A stretch of 64,000 nucleotides of DNA from Microlunatus soli (GTDB lineage Bacteria; Actinomycetota; Actinomycetes; Propionibacteriales; Propionibacteriaceae): contig NZ_LT629772.1 of the NCBI RefSeq assembly GCF_900105385.1, forward strand, positions 5,208,001-5,272,000, given 5' to 3'. Within the stretch, counting starts at the first letter, position 1. Each line of letters begins with the position of its first letter. Both the position numbers and the translations under genes were made by a program. Positions 34,979-44,619 of this stretch are shown piece by piece. The notes below the pieces were generated by a model that worked only from the letters and a program-made list of their open reading frames with translations, was not told where the DNA came from and made no database searches.

Positions 34979-36901
34979 GTGGCCGGCCGGATTAACGATG
35001 AGGACATCGCGTCGGTCCGCGAGCGTGCGCGGATCGAGGACATCGTCGGCTCCTACGTGAATCTGCGCAACGCCGGCGGTGGCTCGATGAAGGGGCTCTG
35101 CCCGTTCCACGACGAGTCGACGCCGAGTTTCAACGTCACGCCGGCGCGCGGACTCTGGTACTGCTTCGGCGCCTGCAGCGAGGGCGGCGACGTGATCGCC
35201 TTCATGCAGAAGATCGAAAATCTGACCTTCACCGAGGCGGTCCAGAAGCTCGCCGACCGGGTCGGGATCCAGCTCCGGATCAGCGACGACGGCGGTCCAC
35301 GGCTGCCGGCCGGGCTGCGGGTCAGGCTGATGGAAGCGCACAAGGAGGCGGCAGAGTTCTTCGCCCTCCAGCTGAGCACCCCGGACGCGTTGACCGCCCG
35401 CCAGTTCCTGGCCGAACGGGGATTCGACCGGGCGGCGGCCGAGGAATTCGGCGTCGGCTATGCGCCGCGCGGCGGACGACGGCTGGGGCAACACCTGAAG
35501 GCCCGTGGCTTCGACGAGGAGGAGCTGATCAGCGGCGGCCTGCTCCGCCGCGGCGGCTACGACTTCTTCTCCGGCCGGTTGCTCTGGCCGATCCGGGATG
35601 CCGGCAAGTCGGTGGTGGGTTTCGGCGCGCGCCGGATCTTCGACGACGACCGGTTGCCCGCCAAATACATCAACACCCCGGAAACGCCGCTGTACAAGAA
35701 GTCGCACGTGCTTTACGGACTGGACCTGGCACGAACCGAGATCGGCAAGCGCAGCCAGGCGGTGGTGGTGGAGGGCTACACCGACGTGATGGCCGCCCAT
35801 CTGTCCGGTGTCAAGACCGCGGTCGCCTCCTGCGGTACGGCGTTCGGCGCCGACCACGCCAAGATCCTGCAGCGCCTGATGGGCGATCAGGGTGGCGAGG
35901 TGATCTTCACCTTCGACGGTGACGCCGCCGGGCAGAACGCCGCGCTGAAGGTGTTCTCGCTGGACTCCACCTTCCATGCGCCGACCTACGTCGCCATCGA
36001 ACCGACCGGACTGGACCCCTGCGACCTCCGGCTGCAACACGGTGAGGCGGCGGTCCGGGAACTGGTCGGACGCCGGCAGCCGCTGTATCGGTTCGTGATG
36101 AGCAACATCCTGACCAAACACGATCTGGACCGGGCCGATGCCCGGGTCGACGCCCTGCGTGAAGCCGCGCCGCTGGTGGCCAGCATCCGGGACGCCAGCA
36201 AGGTCGGGGAGTACGCCCGAGAGCTGGCCGGGATGCTCGGGATGGACATCGACGCCGTACGGCAGGAGGTCAACAAGGCGGCCTCCCGATCCTCGCGGCG
36301 GCCCGCCGGCCAGGACCACGACAGGTCGTCTCGTGGTCATGATCCGCAGCAGAGCGGCGCAGGTCCCGACGGAGGGGCCGCTCATCCAGCGGCGGCACCG
36401 TCGGCGGCCGACGTGCTGCCTGACCCGCACGACCGGCTGCTGGCGACCGAGCGGGAGACCGCGAAGTTGATCATCCAGGTGCCGACGCTGTGTGCCGAGG
36501 AGCTGCCGCAGCTGACCACGGCCGACTTCACCCATCCGGCCTATGCCGCGGTGCTGCGGCACGCCCAGAAGGCGGCGGCGAATGTTCCCGGCGGCGATCC
36601 GTACGCCGATTGGGCCCGCCGGGTCGCCACCGCCGAGGACAACCCGTGGGTGAACTCGCTGGTCGTCGCGCTCGCCGTCGAACCGCTGGTCACCGAGACC
36701 CCGACCCGGGCGTATGCGACGGCGTACGTGTCGAAGCTTCGGCTGTTGACCGTCAGCCGACAGATCGCCCAGATCAAGTCCCGGCTGCAGCGCACCAACC
36801 CGGTCGAGGACCCGACCACCTACAACAAGACATTCTCCGAACTGGTGGTGCTGGAGGCGCAGCGCAAGCAACTGCAGAATCGCAGTCTCGGTCTGGGCTG
36901 A
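34979..36901 (+). CDS. dnaG: DNA primase
   Basis: 640 aa, makes RNA primers at the replication fork. CHC2 zinc finger near residue 40 (CPFHDESTPSFNV, YCFGACSEGG), catalytic TOPRIM with VVVEGYTDVMAAH and FTFDGDAAGQNAA, and a C-terminal DnaB-binding region (about 480-640). GTG 34979; TACACT at 34967-34972 lies 6 bases ahead, a leaderless arrangement. An Arg/Ser/Gly-rich stretch near residue 440 is a linker. Confidence 0.95.
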   Translation: MAGRINDEDIASVRERARIEDIVGSYVNLRNAGGGSMKGLCPFHDESTPSFNVTPARGLWYCFGACSEGGDVIAFMQKIENLTFTEAVQKLADRVGIQLRISDDGGPRLPAGLRVRLMEAHKEAAEFFALQLSTPDALTARQFLAERGFDRAAAEEFGVGYAPRGGRRLGQHLKARGFDEEELISGGLLRRGGYDFFSGRLLWPIRDAGKSVVGFGARRIFDDDRLPAKYINTPETPLYKKSHVLYGLDLARTEIGKRSQAVVVEGYTDVMAAHLSGVKTAVASCGTAFGADHAKILQRLMGDQGGEVIFTFDGDAAGQNAALKVFSLDSTFHAPTYVAIEPTGLDPCDLRLQHGEAAVRELVGRRQPLYRFVMSNILTKHDLDRADARVDALREAAPLVASIRDASKVGEYARELAGMLGMDIDAVRQEVNKAASRSSRRPAGQDHDRSSRGHDPQQSGAGPDGGAAHPAAAPSAADVLPDPHDRLLATERETAKLIIQVPTLCAEELPQLTTADFTHPAYAAVLRHAQKAAANVPGGDPYADWARRVATAEDNPWVNSLVVALAVEPLVTETPTRAYATAYVSKLRLLTVSRQIAQIKSRLQRTNPVEDPTTYNKTFSELVVLEAQRKQLQNRSLGLG

Positions 36902-37018
36902 ACATCCGATCCCGTCCCGGGCTCGGACAACACCCCGCCACGACGGCCAACAGGGTCCGGCGGACCGACAACACCGATGGCTGGCAGGTCGTGACCCCGG
37001 TCGGCGACGCTGTTGATC

Positions 37019-37915
37019 ATGACAGTTGTCGGGGGAAGCCGGATCAGCCGCCGGGTCGGCGGTGAGATCGGACTGGTACTGCCGCGGTCGTTGCTGACCG
37101 CGGCGGAGGAGGCCGAGTTGGCCGCCCAGATGGAGGCCGGCGTGTTGGCCGCGGATGCCCGGGCGACTGGTGCCGGCGTGGCGAGCACCGCAGAGTTGAT
37201 CATGCTGGAGTGGCTCGGGCAACGCGCCGTGCAGCGGTTCGTCGAGTCGAACCTGCGGCTGGTCGCGATGGTGTCACGCAAGGAATCGCTGCGCAGCGGG
37301 CTGGCCGAGGGCGACCTGTTCCAGGAAGGCTGCCTGGGGCTGCTGGAGGGGATCCGACGATTCGATCATCGTCGTGGCCTGCGGTTCGCGACCTACGCGC
37401 TGTACTGGATCCGCGCCTACATCGGCGCCCTGACCGCCAACCGGGCCGGTGAGCTGAATCTGCCGTCCGGACGGGCTGAGGAGGCACGGGCGATCCGCGG
37501 TGAGCAGGGGATGCTCAGTCAGGAGCTCGGCCGGGAAGCCTCGGCAGCGGAGCTGGCCGCCTGGCTGGGACGCAAGCGCAGTGAGGTCTCGATGCTGCTC
37601 GCGTTCGGTGCTGACCGTCGGGTCGATCTCAACGATTCCGAGGTTCCCGACGTCCCGGACGCGCAGGCCGAGGCCGACTTCGAAGGCGTCCTGCGCTGGC
37701 GGATCCCTGGCCGCGATCTGCTCTGCGGCCTGGCCGAGACCGACCGACAGGTGATCGAGCTGCGCTACGGCTTCGTCGACGGCGTGGAGCACAGTCTCAG
37801 TGACATCGCCCGGCGGCTCGGCCTGCCACGGAGCCGGGTGCGGCGCCATCAGCAGCAGGCGCTGGAGGAGCTGCGGGCCAGCTGCCCGCAACAGGCGATA
37901 GCGCATCTGCGCTGA
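37019..37915 (+). CDS. Sigma-70 family factor (group 2/3)
   Basis: 298 aa from ATG 37019. Region 1.2 is present (LTAAEEAELAAQMEAG), then region 2 (VESNLRLVAMVSRKESLRSGLAEGDLFQEGCLGLLEGIRRFDHRRGLRFATYALYWIRAYI), a region 3 (ELGREASAAELAAWLGRKRSEV) and region 4 with helix-turn-helix (LSDIARRLGLPRSRVRRHQQQALEELR). It is a divergent alternative sigma, not the primary SigA (the usual region 2.4 WWIRQAI is YWIRAYI). It sits 117 bases behind dnaG, reminiscent of the dnaG-rpoD order of other bacteria. Confidence 0.85.
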   Translation: MTVVGGSRISRRVGGEIGLVLPRSLLTAAEEAELAAQMEAGVLAADARATGAGVASTAELIMLEWLGQRAVQRFVESNLRLVAMVSRKESLRSGLAEGDLFQEGCLGLLEGIRRFDHRRGLRFATYALYWIRAYIGALTANRAGELNLPSGRAEEARAIRGEQGMLSQELGREASAAELAAWLGRKRSEVSMLLAFGADRRVDLNDSEVPDVPDAQAEADFEGVLRWRIPGRDLLCGLAETDRQVIELRYGFVDGVEHSLSDIARRLGLPRSRVRRHQQQALEELRASCPQQAIAHLR

Positions 37916-37947
37916 CCTGACCGGAGGACCGGCCGAGGACAGCAAAG

Positions 37948-37977
37948 TGCCCGGCCAGAGCTTGCTCTGACCGGGCA
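37948..37977. terminator. Hairpin between sigma gene and tRNA-Glu
   Basis: A 13-bp stem with one mismatch (TGCCCGGCCAGAG / CTCTGACCGGGCA, 4-base loop) lies between the two convergent units and can serve both strands. Only a weak T run follows. Confidence 0.6.
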
Positions 37978-37986
37978 TTCAGCCGG

Positions 37987-38059
37987 TGACCCCAGCGGGA
38001 TTTGAACCCGCGTTACCGCCGTGAGAGGGCGATGTCCTAGGCCGCTAGACGATGGGGCC
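37987..38059 (-). tRNA. tRNA-Glu (CTC)
   Basis: 73 nt, on the minus strand. The acceptor GGCCCCA pairs with TGGGGTC (one G-U); D-arm TCTAGCGGCCTAGGA, anticodon loop CTCTCAC with CTC, T-arm GCGGGTTCAAATCCCGC. CCA is not encoded. Confidence 0.95.
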
Positions 38060-38115
38060 GTGCAACTTCTGCGACGTCGATCCCGGTCTGGGAACGAGCT
38101 CCGGGAGGAGCTGCG

Positions 38116-38188
38116 CTCCCCGGACTGGACTCGAACCAGTAACCTGCCGGTTAACAGCCGGCTGCTCTGCCAATTGAGCTACCGAGGA
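38116..38188 (-). tRNA. tRNA-Asn (GTT)
   Basis: 73 nt, minus strand, 57 bases upstream of tRNA-Glu in the same direction and probably cotranscribed. Acceptor TCCTCGG pairs with CCGGGGA; D-arm AGCTCAATTGGCAGAGC; anticodon loop CTGTTAA with GTT; T-arm ACTGGTTCGAGTCCAGT. CCA is not encoded. Confidence 0.95.
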
Positions 38189-38281
38189 TCGTGCCGCATC
38201 AGGCGCGGAAAGGAACATTAGCAGGCCTGCCGCGTCGGAGCGAAATCGAGCGATCCGGACACGCTCGGCACGGCTGCGCGG

Positions 38282-38896
38282 TCAGCCGTTCGGGTCGTAT
38301 TCGGCACGCATCCTGAGCAGTGATTCGGCCGCCAGTTCCCTGATCCCGGGGCTGTCCCAGGAGATGCCGCGAGGCACCGAGACATGCCAGTGGATGGGCG
38401 CGTTGCGGCGGCCGAGATCCCGGCGTCCGCTGACGATCACCCCGGGCGTCCGGTGCTGTCGGCCCGGGGCCGGTTCGTCGTCGCCGAGGCCGATGAACTG
38501 CTCGACGGCGATCGAGGTGTTGACCCGATCCCGGAACACCATCGGCAGCCGCCCGGGATGCTGCAACGCAACAGCGCCGTCCAGCCCGTCGTGCCGGTCC
38601 GGCCCGCCCTGCCCGTCCTGGTCGGCGTACAGGGTCCAGCGCAGCGTCGTGGTGTCGGCGTCGAAGCCGCCGCGCTCGATCTGATGCCAGCCGATGTGCC
38701 GCCAGACCAGCCGGTCCGGGTCGCCGCTGCTGACCGACAGCACACCCACGGAGCCGATCACGAACCGGCCGTCGGTGGAGTTCGCCCAGGCCAGCAGCGA
38801 TCCCGCGCTCAGATCGGCGTCGCGGGTCGCGTCGAGCCAGCTCCGGTGGACGGCCCGGTCCAGCCCTTTCCGAGGGCCCAGGATGCCCATGATCAT
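38282..38896 (-). CDS. Conserved-looking protein of unknown function
   Basis: 204 aa, start ATG 38896 (or ATG 38890). No family recognised. Many Trp and beta-type strands: RFVIGSVGVLSVSSG, RLVWRHIGWHQIERGGFDADTTTLRWTLYAD, GRLPMVFRDRVNTSIAVEQFI and APIHWHVSVPRGISW, suggesting a mixed beta fold; no signal or membrane helix. Codon use is like its neighbours. It lies 13 bases after the otsA stop, same strand, so it may be expressed with trehalose synthesis. Confidence 0.6.
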   Translation of the reverse strand: MIMGILGPRKGLDRAVHRSWLDATRDADLSAGSLLAWANSTDGRFVIGSVGVLSVSSGDPDRLVWRHIGWHQIERGGFDADTTTLRWTLYADQDGQGGPDRHDGLDGAVALQHPGRLPMVFRDRVNTSIAVEQFIGLGDDEPAPGRQHRTPGVIVSGRRDLGRRNAPIHWHVSVPRGISWDSPGIRELAAESLLRMRAEYDPNG

Positions 38897-38909
38897 CGAT
38901 CGCTCCCGA

Positions 38910-40412
38910 TCAGCGGGTCCGGGTGCAACTGCCCAGATCGTCCAGGAAGTTGGTTGCCCACCGGTCGATGTCGTGCTCGAACACCTGCCGACGCAGGATC
39001 CGCATCCGTCGGGACTTGTTACGCACCGAATCGGTGGCGGCTTCCAGCATCCGTTCCTTCATCTGGTTGATGTCGTAGGGATTGATCATGTACGACTGCC
39101 GCAACTCCCGGGCAGCGCCGGCGAATTCGCTGAGCACCAGCGCGCCGTCGTCGGCCTGTCGACAGGCGATGTACTCCTTGGCGACCAGGTTCATCCCGTC
39201 CCGCAGCGGAGTCACCACCATCACGTCGGCAGCACGATAGAGGGCTGCCATCTCCTCGCGCGGGTAGAAGGTGTGCAGATAGTTGATCGCCGGCCGTCCG
39301 AGCCGGCCGATCTCACCGTTGATCCGGCCGACCAGGCGTTCGATGTCGTCCCGCAGCCGGATGTACTCCTCGACCCGTTCCCGGGACGGATTGGCGACCT
39401 GCACGAAGACGGCGTCGTCGGCGTCCAGCAGCCCGTCGCTGATCAGCTCGGCGAAGGCGCGTAGTCGTTGGAAGATGCCCTTGGTGTAGTCGAGCCGGTC
39501 GACGCCGAGGAAGAGGTAGGTCGGGTCGCCGACGTCATGCCGGATCTGCTCGGCCCGCTCGGCGGTCTCGGGGAGCCGAGCCTGGTCGAAGAAGTCCTGG
39601 GTGTTGATCGAGATCGGATAGGCCCTTGCCATCACCCGTCGCCCTTCCGGCAGTTCGATGGTGCCGCGCTGCGTTGGGTAGTGGCCGATCTGCCGGACCA
39701 GCCGGCTGAAGTTCTGCGCACCGCCGGTGACTTGGAAGCCGACCAGGTCAGCGCCCAGCAGGCCGTCGAGGATCTCTCGCCGCCAGGGCAGCTGCTGGAA
39801 CAACTCGGTCGGCGGGAACGGGATGTGCAGGAAGAAGCCGATCCGCAGGTCGGGTCGCCGCTCCCGCAGCATCTGCGGCACCAGCTGCAGTTGGTAGTCC
39901 TGTACCCAGACGACGGCGCCCTTCTCGGCGACCTCGGCGGCGCGATCGGCGAACCGGCGATTGACCCTGACGTAGGTGTCCCACCACTCACGATGGAACT
40001 CCGGGTGGGCGACCACGTCGTGGTAGAGCGGCCAGAGGGTTCCGTTGGAGAAACCCTCGTAGTAGTCGCGGACCTCGGCGGCGCTGAGCGGGACCGGGAC
40101 GATCTCCAGACCGTCGTGGGTGAACGGCGCGACGTCCTCGTCGGGGGAGCCGACCCAGCCGACCCAAGCGCCGTCTCGGGACTTCATCACCGGCTCCAGG
40201 GCTGACACCAGGCCGCCCGGGGAGGTGCGCCAGTCGGTGCTGCCGTCGGGCTCGGTCACTCGGTCCACGGGAAGCCGGTTGGCCACCACGACGAACGAGG
40301 CGCTGCCGACGAAGTCGCCGTCCCCGTTTGATGTATCTGGATCGTGCGATGTATCGGGATCGGCTTCGGTGTGGTGGTGGCCGACGTCGGCAGGTGCGCC
40401 ATCGATTGACAT
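38910..40412 (-). CDS. otsA: Trehalose-6-phosphate synthase
   Basis: 500 aa from ATG 40412 (GGAGCAGC upstream; the longer frame to 40439 lacks a ribosome site). GT20 enzyme joining a nucleotide-activated glucose to glucose-6-phosphate. Motifs: [46 protein letters not shown] and [18 protein letters not shown]. The first ~45 residues are an Asp/His-rich extension before the catalytic domain. Divergent from otsB, so both enzymes of the OtsAB pathway are encoded side by side for osmotic protection. Confidence 0.94.
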   Translation of the reverse strand: MSIDGAPADVGHHHTEADPDTSHDPDTSNGDGDFVGSASFVVVANRLPVDRVTEPDGSTDWRTSPGGLVSALEPVMKSRDGAWVGWVGSPDEDVAPFTHDGLEIVPVPLSAAEVRDYYEGFSNGTLWPLYHDVVAHPEFHREWWDTYVRVNRRFADRAAEVAEKGAVVWVQDYQLQLVPQMLRERRPDLRIGFFLHIPFPPTELFQQLPWRREILDGLLGADLVGFQVTGGAQNFSRLVRQIGHYPTQRGTIELPEGRRVMARAYPISINTQDFFDQARLPETAERAEQIRHDVGDPTYLFLGVDRLDYTKGIFQRLRAFAELISDGLLDADDAVFVQVANPSRERVEEYIRLRDDIERLVGRINGEIGRLGRPAINYLHTFYPREEMAALYRAADVMVVTPLRDGMNLVAKEYIACRQADDGALVLSEFAGAARELRQSYMINPYDINQMKERMLEAATDSVRNKSRRMRILRRQVFEHDIDRWATNFLDDLGSCTRTR

Positions 40413-40569
40413 GTTGCTGCTCCGCGGGGCGGGGCCCATGTGTCGCCTCCCAGGTTCGTCCGATTCCGACCCTACCGCGAGCCCGGACGCGGCCGACGGC
40501 CAGGATGGCCGAATCGATCGCCGGTGGGTGCTGCGGTCCCGACCGGGCCTGATACGTCAGACTAGGCAG

Positions 40570-41535
40570 GTGCCTGATCAGTACCCGAGCGGCCGACCCT
40601 CAAGCGACACGTTGTCCAACGGCCGGTCACCGGCCGGTCCGGACAGCGCGGAGTCGGCCGGCACCGACACCTCCATCACCGACGCTGCGATCACCGGTGA
40701 TGCGGCCATCACCGACGCTGGGGCGGAGGCGCTACGAGCGATCCTCGCCGATCCCGAGGGTGCGGTGATCGGGTTGGACTTCGACGGCACGATCGCCCCG
40801 ATCGTGCACGATCCGGAGCAAGCTGTCGCCGATCCGGCCGCGGTTGCCGCGCTCGCCCGACTGGGCCATCGGGTGCGGTCGATCGTCGTGATCACCGGGC
40901 GTCCGGCCCGCACCGCCGTACGACTGGGGCATTTTGCCGACCAGGCCGGGTTGAGCGGGATGACGGTGCTCGGACAGTACGGCGTCGAGCGCTGGGACGC
41001 CGCCGACGGCTCCTACTCCGGTCATCCCGAACCGCCGGAGATCGCCGAGGTCGAGAGCGCACTGCCGGCACTGCTGGACGAGCTCGGACTGACCGGGGCA
41101 CGGATCGAGCACAAGGGACGGGCCATCGGGGTGCACACCCGGGAGTTGGCCGACCCGGCAGCGGCGTTCACCGCGCTGCTGCCACCACTCAGCGAGCTCG
41201 CGACCGCTCACGGCCTGCGACTCGAACCTGGCAAGTTCGTCCTGGAGATCCGGGCTGCGGGTAGTGACAAAGGCGATGCGCTGCGTGAATTCGCCGCCGA
41301 GGTCAAGGCACGTTCCCTGGTCTTCATCGGGGACGATCTCGGCGACCTGCCCGCCTTCGACGCCGTCCGGGACCTGCGGGATCGCGGCACCCCCGGGCTG
41401 TTGGTCTGCTCGGCGTCCACCGAGCAGGACGTGCTCGCCGACCGCTCCGATCTGATCGCCGCCGGCCCTTCGGGGGTCGCGGCCTGGCTGACCGATCTGG
41501 CCGACGCCATCGAAAGCGCGAAGGCCCCGGCCTGA
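40570..41535 (+). CDS. otsB: Trehalose-6-phosphate phosphatase
   Basis: 321 aa from GTG 40570; an Ala/Asp/Thr-rich N-terminal stretch precedes the HAD fold. Motif I is IGLDFDGTIAPIVHD (Asp nucleophile and acid), then VVITGR, GQYGVERW, EHKGRAIGVHTR, and motif IV VFIGDDLGDLPAF. It removes phosphate from trehalose-6-phosphate made by OtsA, which is divergent 157 bases away. Confidence 0.93.
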   Translation: MPDQYPSGRPSSDTLSNGRSPAGPDSAESAGTDTSITDAAITGDAAITDAGAEALRAILADPEGAVIGLDFDGTIAPIVHDPEQAVADPAAVAALARLGHRVRSIVVITGRPARTAVRLGHFADQAGLSGMTVLGQYGVERWDAADGSYSGHPEPPEIAEVESALPALLDELGLTGARIEHKGRAIGVHTRELADPAAAFTALLPPLSELATAHGLRLEPGKFVLEIRAAGSDKGDALREFAAEVKARSLVFIGDDLGDLPAFDAVRDLRDRGTPGLLVCSASTEQDVLADRSDLIAAGPSGVAAWLTDLADAIESAKAPA

Positions 41536-41543
41536 ACTCGGAG

Positions 41544-42761
41544 TCAGTGCCGTCGATTGAGGGTCCAGGCGCTCGGCTGGTCGTCGGGGCGGCCACGCGC
41601 AGGCCGTGAGGTTTCGCCGTCGACCGGGTAGCCGGTGCGGCGCAGCACGTTGACTGCCGACAGGTCCGGGTCGCCGCTGTAGCTGTTGAGGAGCAGTCGG
41701 CCATCGGGTGCGACCACGTTGTCCAGCAGGTGTTTGATCAACTCCCGATGCCGGCGTTGGTGGACGATGTCGGTGAGGACGGCAACGACATCGAATCGCA
41801 TCCGGTCCGGATGCTGCCAGGTGAGGGCATCGCCGATCCAGATCCGCTGCTGCCACTGCGGTAGTCGCCGTCGGGCCAGGTCGACCAGCGCGGCCGAATG
41901 ATCAACACCGTACGGCTCGACGAGGTGCCCGCGCTCTGCCGACCAGGCGACAACACTCTCCATCAGCAGGCCGTTGGCGCAGCCGATGTCGAGAAAACTG
42001 ACGTCGGCCTCGATCACGTCGCAGATCTGTTCCCGTGCTGCTCGCCAGTCCGCCGGAGAACCACCGAACCCGGAGCCGCCTTCGACGGTCCCGGACCGCA
42101 GATAGGAAGCGTCCAGCAATCGACGCGAGTCGGCTGCCAGCTCGGCGTCGGTGATCGTTCGCCGGTGTTCATCAGCCAACTCGACCCAGTCGGCCAGCGC
42201 ACCGTCGCCCTGGGCGCGGAGCAGGGAGCCGGCTCGGTCGGCGGGGCCGTGCCAGAGCGGCACCGTGGCATGCGGACGGTCTCCGGTATAGGGGTAGCCA
42301 TCCACCCAGAACAGGGCATGCCGCCGATCGTCGGAGATCGCCACCACGTGGGTGCCCTGACGCCGAAATCCCAACTCCTGCAGGGGAATCCGGAGTCCGG
42401 CGTCCAGCAGCGGATCTTCCCCGCTGTACACCGCGCCGCGTGCAATGCGATGGCCGTCCGATTCGTCGGCCATGATCAACTGGCCATCGGCAGAGAAGCA
42501 GCAGATGGTGACCCGATCGATCCGGCGCCAGTCCACCGCGGCGTACGTCGTCGGGGTCATCGTCTCCAGGTCACGGACCAAACGCGGCCAGGACGGATAG
42601 CCGTGTTCGCGCGCGATCGCGAGTTGGGCGTCGGCCAGGCGATGCTCCGCGCCTGCTGGGCCGATGCGGTCGAGGGCGTCCCGGTCACCGTCACGGGCCG
42701 ACGTGAGCAGGCGTTTTGCGTCGCGCCGAAGCTGTCCGAGCGCGGGTCGCTGGTCGTTCAT
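41544..42761 (-). CDS. Class I SAM methyltransferase with ankyrin-like N-terminus
   Basis: 405 aa from ATG 42761 (GGAGG at 6 bases). Residues 1-60 (LGQLRRDAKRLLTSARDGDRDALDRIG, LADAQLAIAREHGYPSWPRLVRDLE) match the short ankyrin-type module in many actinobacterial proteins. A middle part of unknown fold (about 75-215) is followed by FLDIGCANGLLMESVV, the SAM loop, VEPYGVDHSAALVDLA and the motif VVAVLTDIVHQRRH. It ends 8 bases from the otsB stop, convergent. Substrate unknown; two SAM-type enzymes in the window have similar unusual extra domains. Confidence 0.8.
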   Translation of the reverse strand: MNDQRPALGQLRRDAKRLLTSARDGDRDALDRIGPAGAEHRLADAQLAIAREHGYPSWPRLVRDLETMTPTTYAAVDWRRIDRVTICCFSADGQLIMADESDGHRIARGAVYSGEDPLLDAGLRIPLQELGFRRQGTHVVAISDDRRHALFWVDGYPYTGDRPHATVPLWHGPADRAGSLLRAQGDGALADWVELADEHRRTITDAELAADSRRLLDASYLRSGTVEGGSGFGGSPADWRAAREQICDVIEADVSFLDIGCANGLLMESVVAWSAERGHLVEPYGVDHSAALVDLARRRLPQWQQRIWIGDALTWQHPDRMRFDVVAVLTDIVHQRRHRELIKHLLDNVVAPDGRLLLNSYSGDPDLSAVNVLRRTGYPVDGETSRPARGRPDDQPSAWTLNRRH

Positions 42762-42906
42762 GATCTCCTCCATGCGCGCTCGAGGTCCGCAACACGAGCT
42801 GGAAGTGATCTTGATCAATCAGTGATGACGCTGAGGTGGACGATCGTCCTTCCCGCGGACCCGGTGGCACCCTCGATGCCGCCGCCACTCTATCCGAGGT
42901 AGCGAA

Positions 42907-43887
42907 TCATCGCGAGGGTGAGTGCGCGTCGGCGGTCACGATCACCTTGCCGGCGAGTCCGGGATGCTGCAACGCCGTGGCTGCCCGCTCGATCCGCTCG
43001 AGGTCATGGAAGGAGTCGATCGGCACCTCGATTCCACCCCACGCCTCGACCAGCGAAGGATCGGCGGTCACCGCGTCGACCAGCGCGGCGAGCTCGTCCA
43101 GGGGGCGGTCGCGGAACGTGGTGCCGATGATCGACAGTCGCCGGGCGGCGAGCAACTCGAGGTCGATCGATGCCCGATCCCCGCCGAGCCGGCCGATCTG
43201 CACAATCCGAGCGCCGCGCCGGCACTGTGCCACCGACGATCCGAGGATCTGCCCGCCGACATGATCAAGAACGACGTCGTACGAGCCGTCCTGTGCTGCG
43301 GTAGGCAGGCGGTCTCCGATGATCACGGTGTCGGCGCCGAGCCGGCGGAGCTCGGCGACCTTCGCCGCCGAGCGGGTCGTGGTGGACACCGATGCTGCAC
43401 CGAGGATGCGTGCCAGCTGGATGCCGATCCGTCCGACCGCAGAGCTGCCGCCGGTGATCAGCACGTCCGCGCCGGCGACGTTCCCGGCCTGACCGAAGGC
43501 GTCGTACTCCGTCAGCAACCCGCTGGGCAGCCCACCGGCGGCCCGCGTATCCACGCCGCGCAGCGGCAACAGCAACGCTGCAGGTACGGCGACCAGCTCG
43601 GCCGCCGCGCCACCGACCTGGGCCATCACCCGATCGCCGACGCCGACACCGGACACCCGGTCGCCGACCGCGTCGACGACGCCGGCCAGCTCGAAACCGA
43701 CTCGTTGGGTCGACACCCGCCAACTGGCATCGGTGGGGGAGTAGCGGCCGTCCCGCATCAGCAGATCGGCGTGGTTCAGACCGATCGACACGGTGCGGAT
43801 CAGGACGTCGTCGGGTGCCGGTTCCGGTGGATCGACACTGCACACGGTCCAGCCGCGAGTGGTCGGATCAAGGTAGGCAGCTCGCAT
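42907..43887 (-). CDS. Quinone-oxidoreductase-like MDR dehydrogenase
   Basis: 326 aa, zinc-free medium-chain reductase: N-terminal GroES-like part (PDDVLIRTVSIGLNHADLLMRDGRYS), then the NADPH Rossmann core VLITGGSSAVGRIGIQLARILGA and YDVVLDHVGGQILGSSV. No zinc ligands are present. Such enzymes reduce quinones or enoyl compounds; substrate not predictable. Stands alone. Confidence 0.85.
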   Translation of the reverse strand: MRAAYLDPTTRGWTVCSVDPPEPAPDDVLIRTVSIGLNHADLLMRDGRYSPTDASWRVSTQRVGFELAGVVDAVGDRVSGVGVGDRVMAQVGGAAAELVAVPAALLLPLRGVDTRAAGGLPSGLLTEYDAFGQAGNVAGADVLITGGSSAVGRIGIQLARILGAASVSTTTRSAAKVAELRRLGADTVIIGDRLPTAAQDGSYDVVLDHVGGQILGSSVAQCRRGARIVQIGRLGGDRASIDLELLAARRLSIIGTTFRDRPLDELAALVDAVTADPSLVEAWGGIEVPIDSFHDLERIERAATALQHPGLAGKVIVTADAHSPSR

Positions 43888-44078
43888 CTCCTCGATCCTG
43901 CCAGAGGCGATCAGCTCGATCCTGCTGGATGCCGTAGGCTGTGCAGCCGCAGGGCCGACAGCAACGAGGGAGCAAGGGGGTGGTCACGGTGAGGAGAGAG
44001 TTTCCCGCGGTGGCTGCCACGCTGATCGTTCTTCGGCCCTGAATCGTGGCGGCTCCGCTCGACGAGTGGAGAACCTGC

Positions 44079-44619
44079 ATGAGCGATGATCATGAAAGCA
44101 GCGGTATCGAGTTGCTGCTGATCGGCGGCCGGTCCGGGGTCGGCAAGTCGACGGTGGGCGCGGAGATCTCGGCCCAGCTCGAACAAGCCGCCGTCCGGCA
44201 CGCCTACATCGAGGGCGACGTGATGGACTGGTGCTATCCGAAGCGGCAGGACCTCTTCGAGAAGAACCTGTCCGACCTGACACGCAACTACCTGTCGTTC
44301 GGGTATCGGCGATTCGTCTACACCAACACGGCATCGGTCAAGGTCGCCGACGAGATCGCCGGTCTGATGCCTGCGCCGGCTCGGACGATCGGTGCGCTGC
44401 TGACCTGTGAGGACGACACGGCGGCTGCCCGGTTGCGGAGCCGGGAGGTGGGCAGCGAACTCGACGTGCACCTGCGGCGGACCGGCATCGTCGCCCGCGA
44501 GTTCAAGGCGCTGCGGCTGCCGGACTGGGCGATCGAGGTGTCGACCGATGGTCGGGGCGGTCGTCGACATCGCACGCCAGGTGATCACCTGGGCCGGCTG
44601 GTGGCCCGTCGCGGGATGA
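44079..44619 (+). CDS. P-loop kinase, 3' end out of frame (probable frameshift)
   Basis: Starts at ATG 44079. LLLIGGRSGVGKSTVGAEI is a Walker A loop near residue 20; the fold resembles gluconate/chloramphenicol-type small kinases or AAA ATPases. In frame 3 it is open to the acetyltransferase, but after DWAIEVSTDGR the expected ending (VVDIARQVITWAGWW) reads only in the next frame, ending at TGA 44617-44619. Removing one G of GGGG at 44554-44557 restores a 180-aa kinase whose stop overlaps the next ATG (44616) by 4 bases. Either a sequencing error or a real frameshift that fuses the two genes into 324 residues. Confidence 0.65.

Noticed and set aside
38021-38221. Open frame over the tRNA-Asn/Glu region (PDWTRTSNLPVN)
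   Set aside because: It is a translation of the tRNA-Asn gene, a well known false gene pattern.
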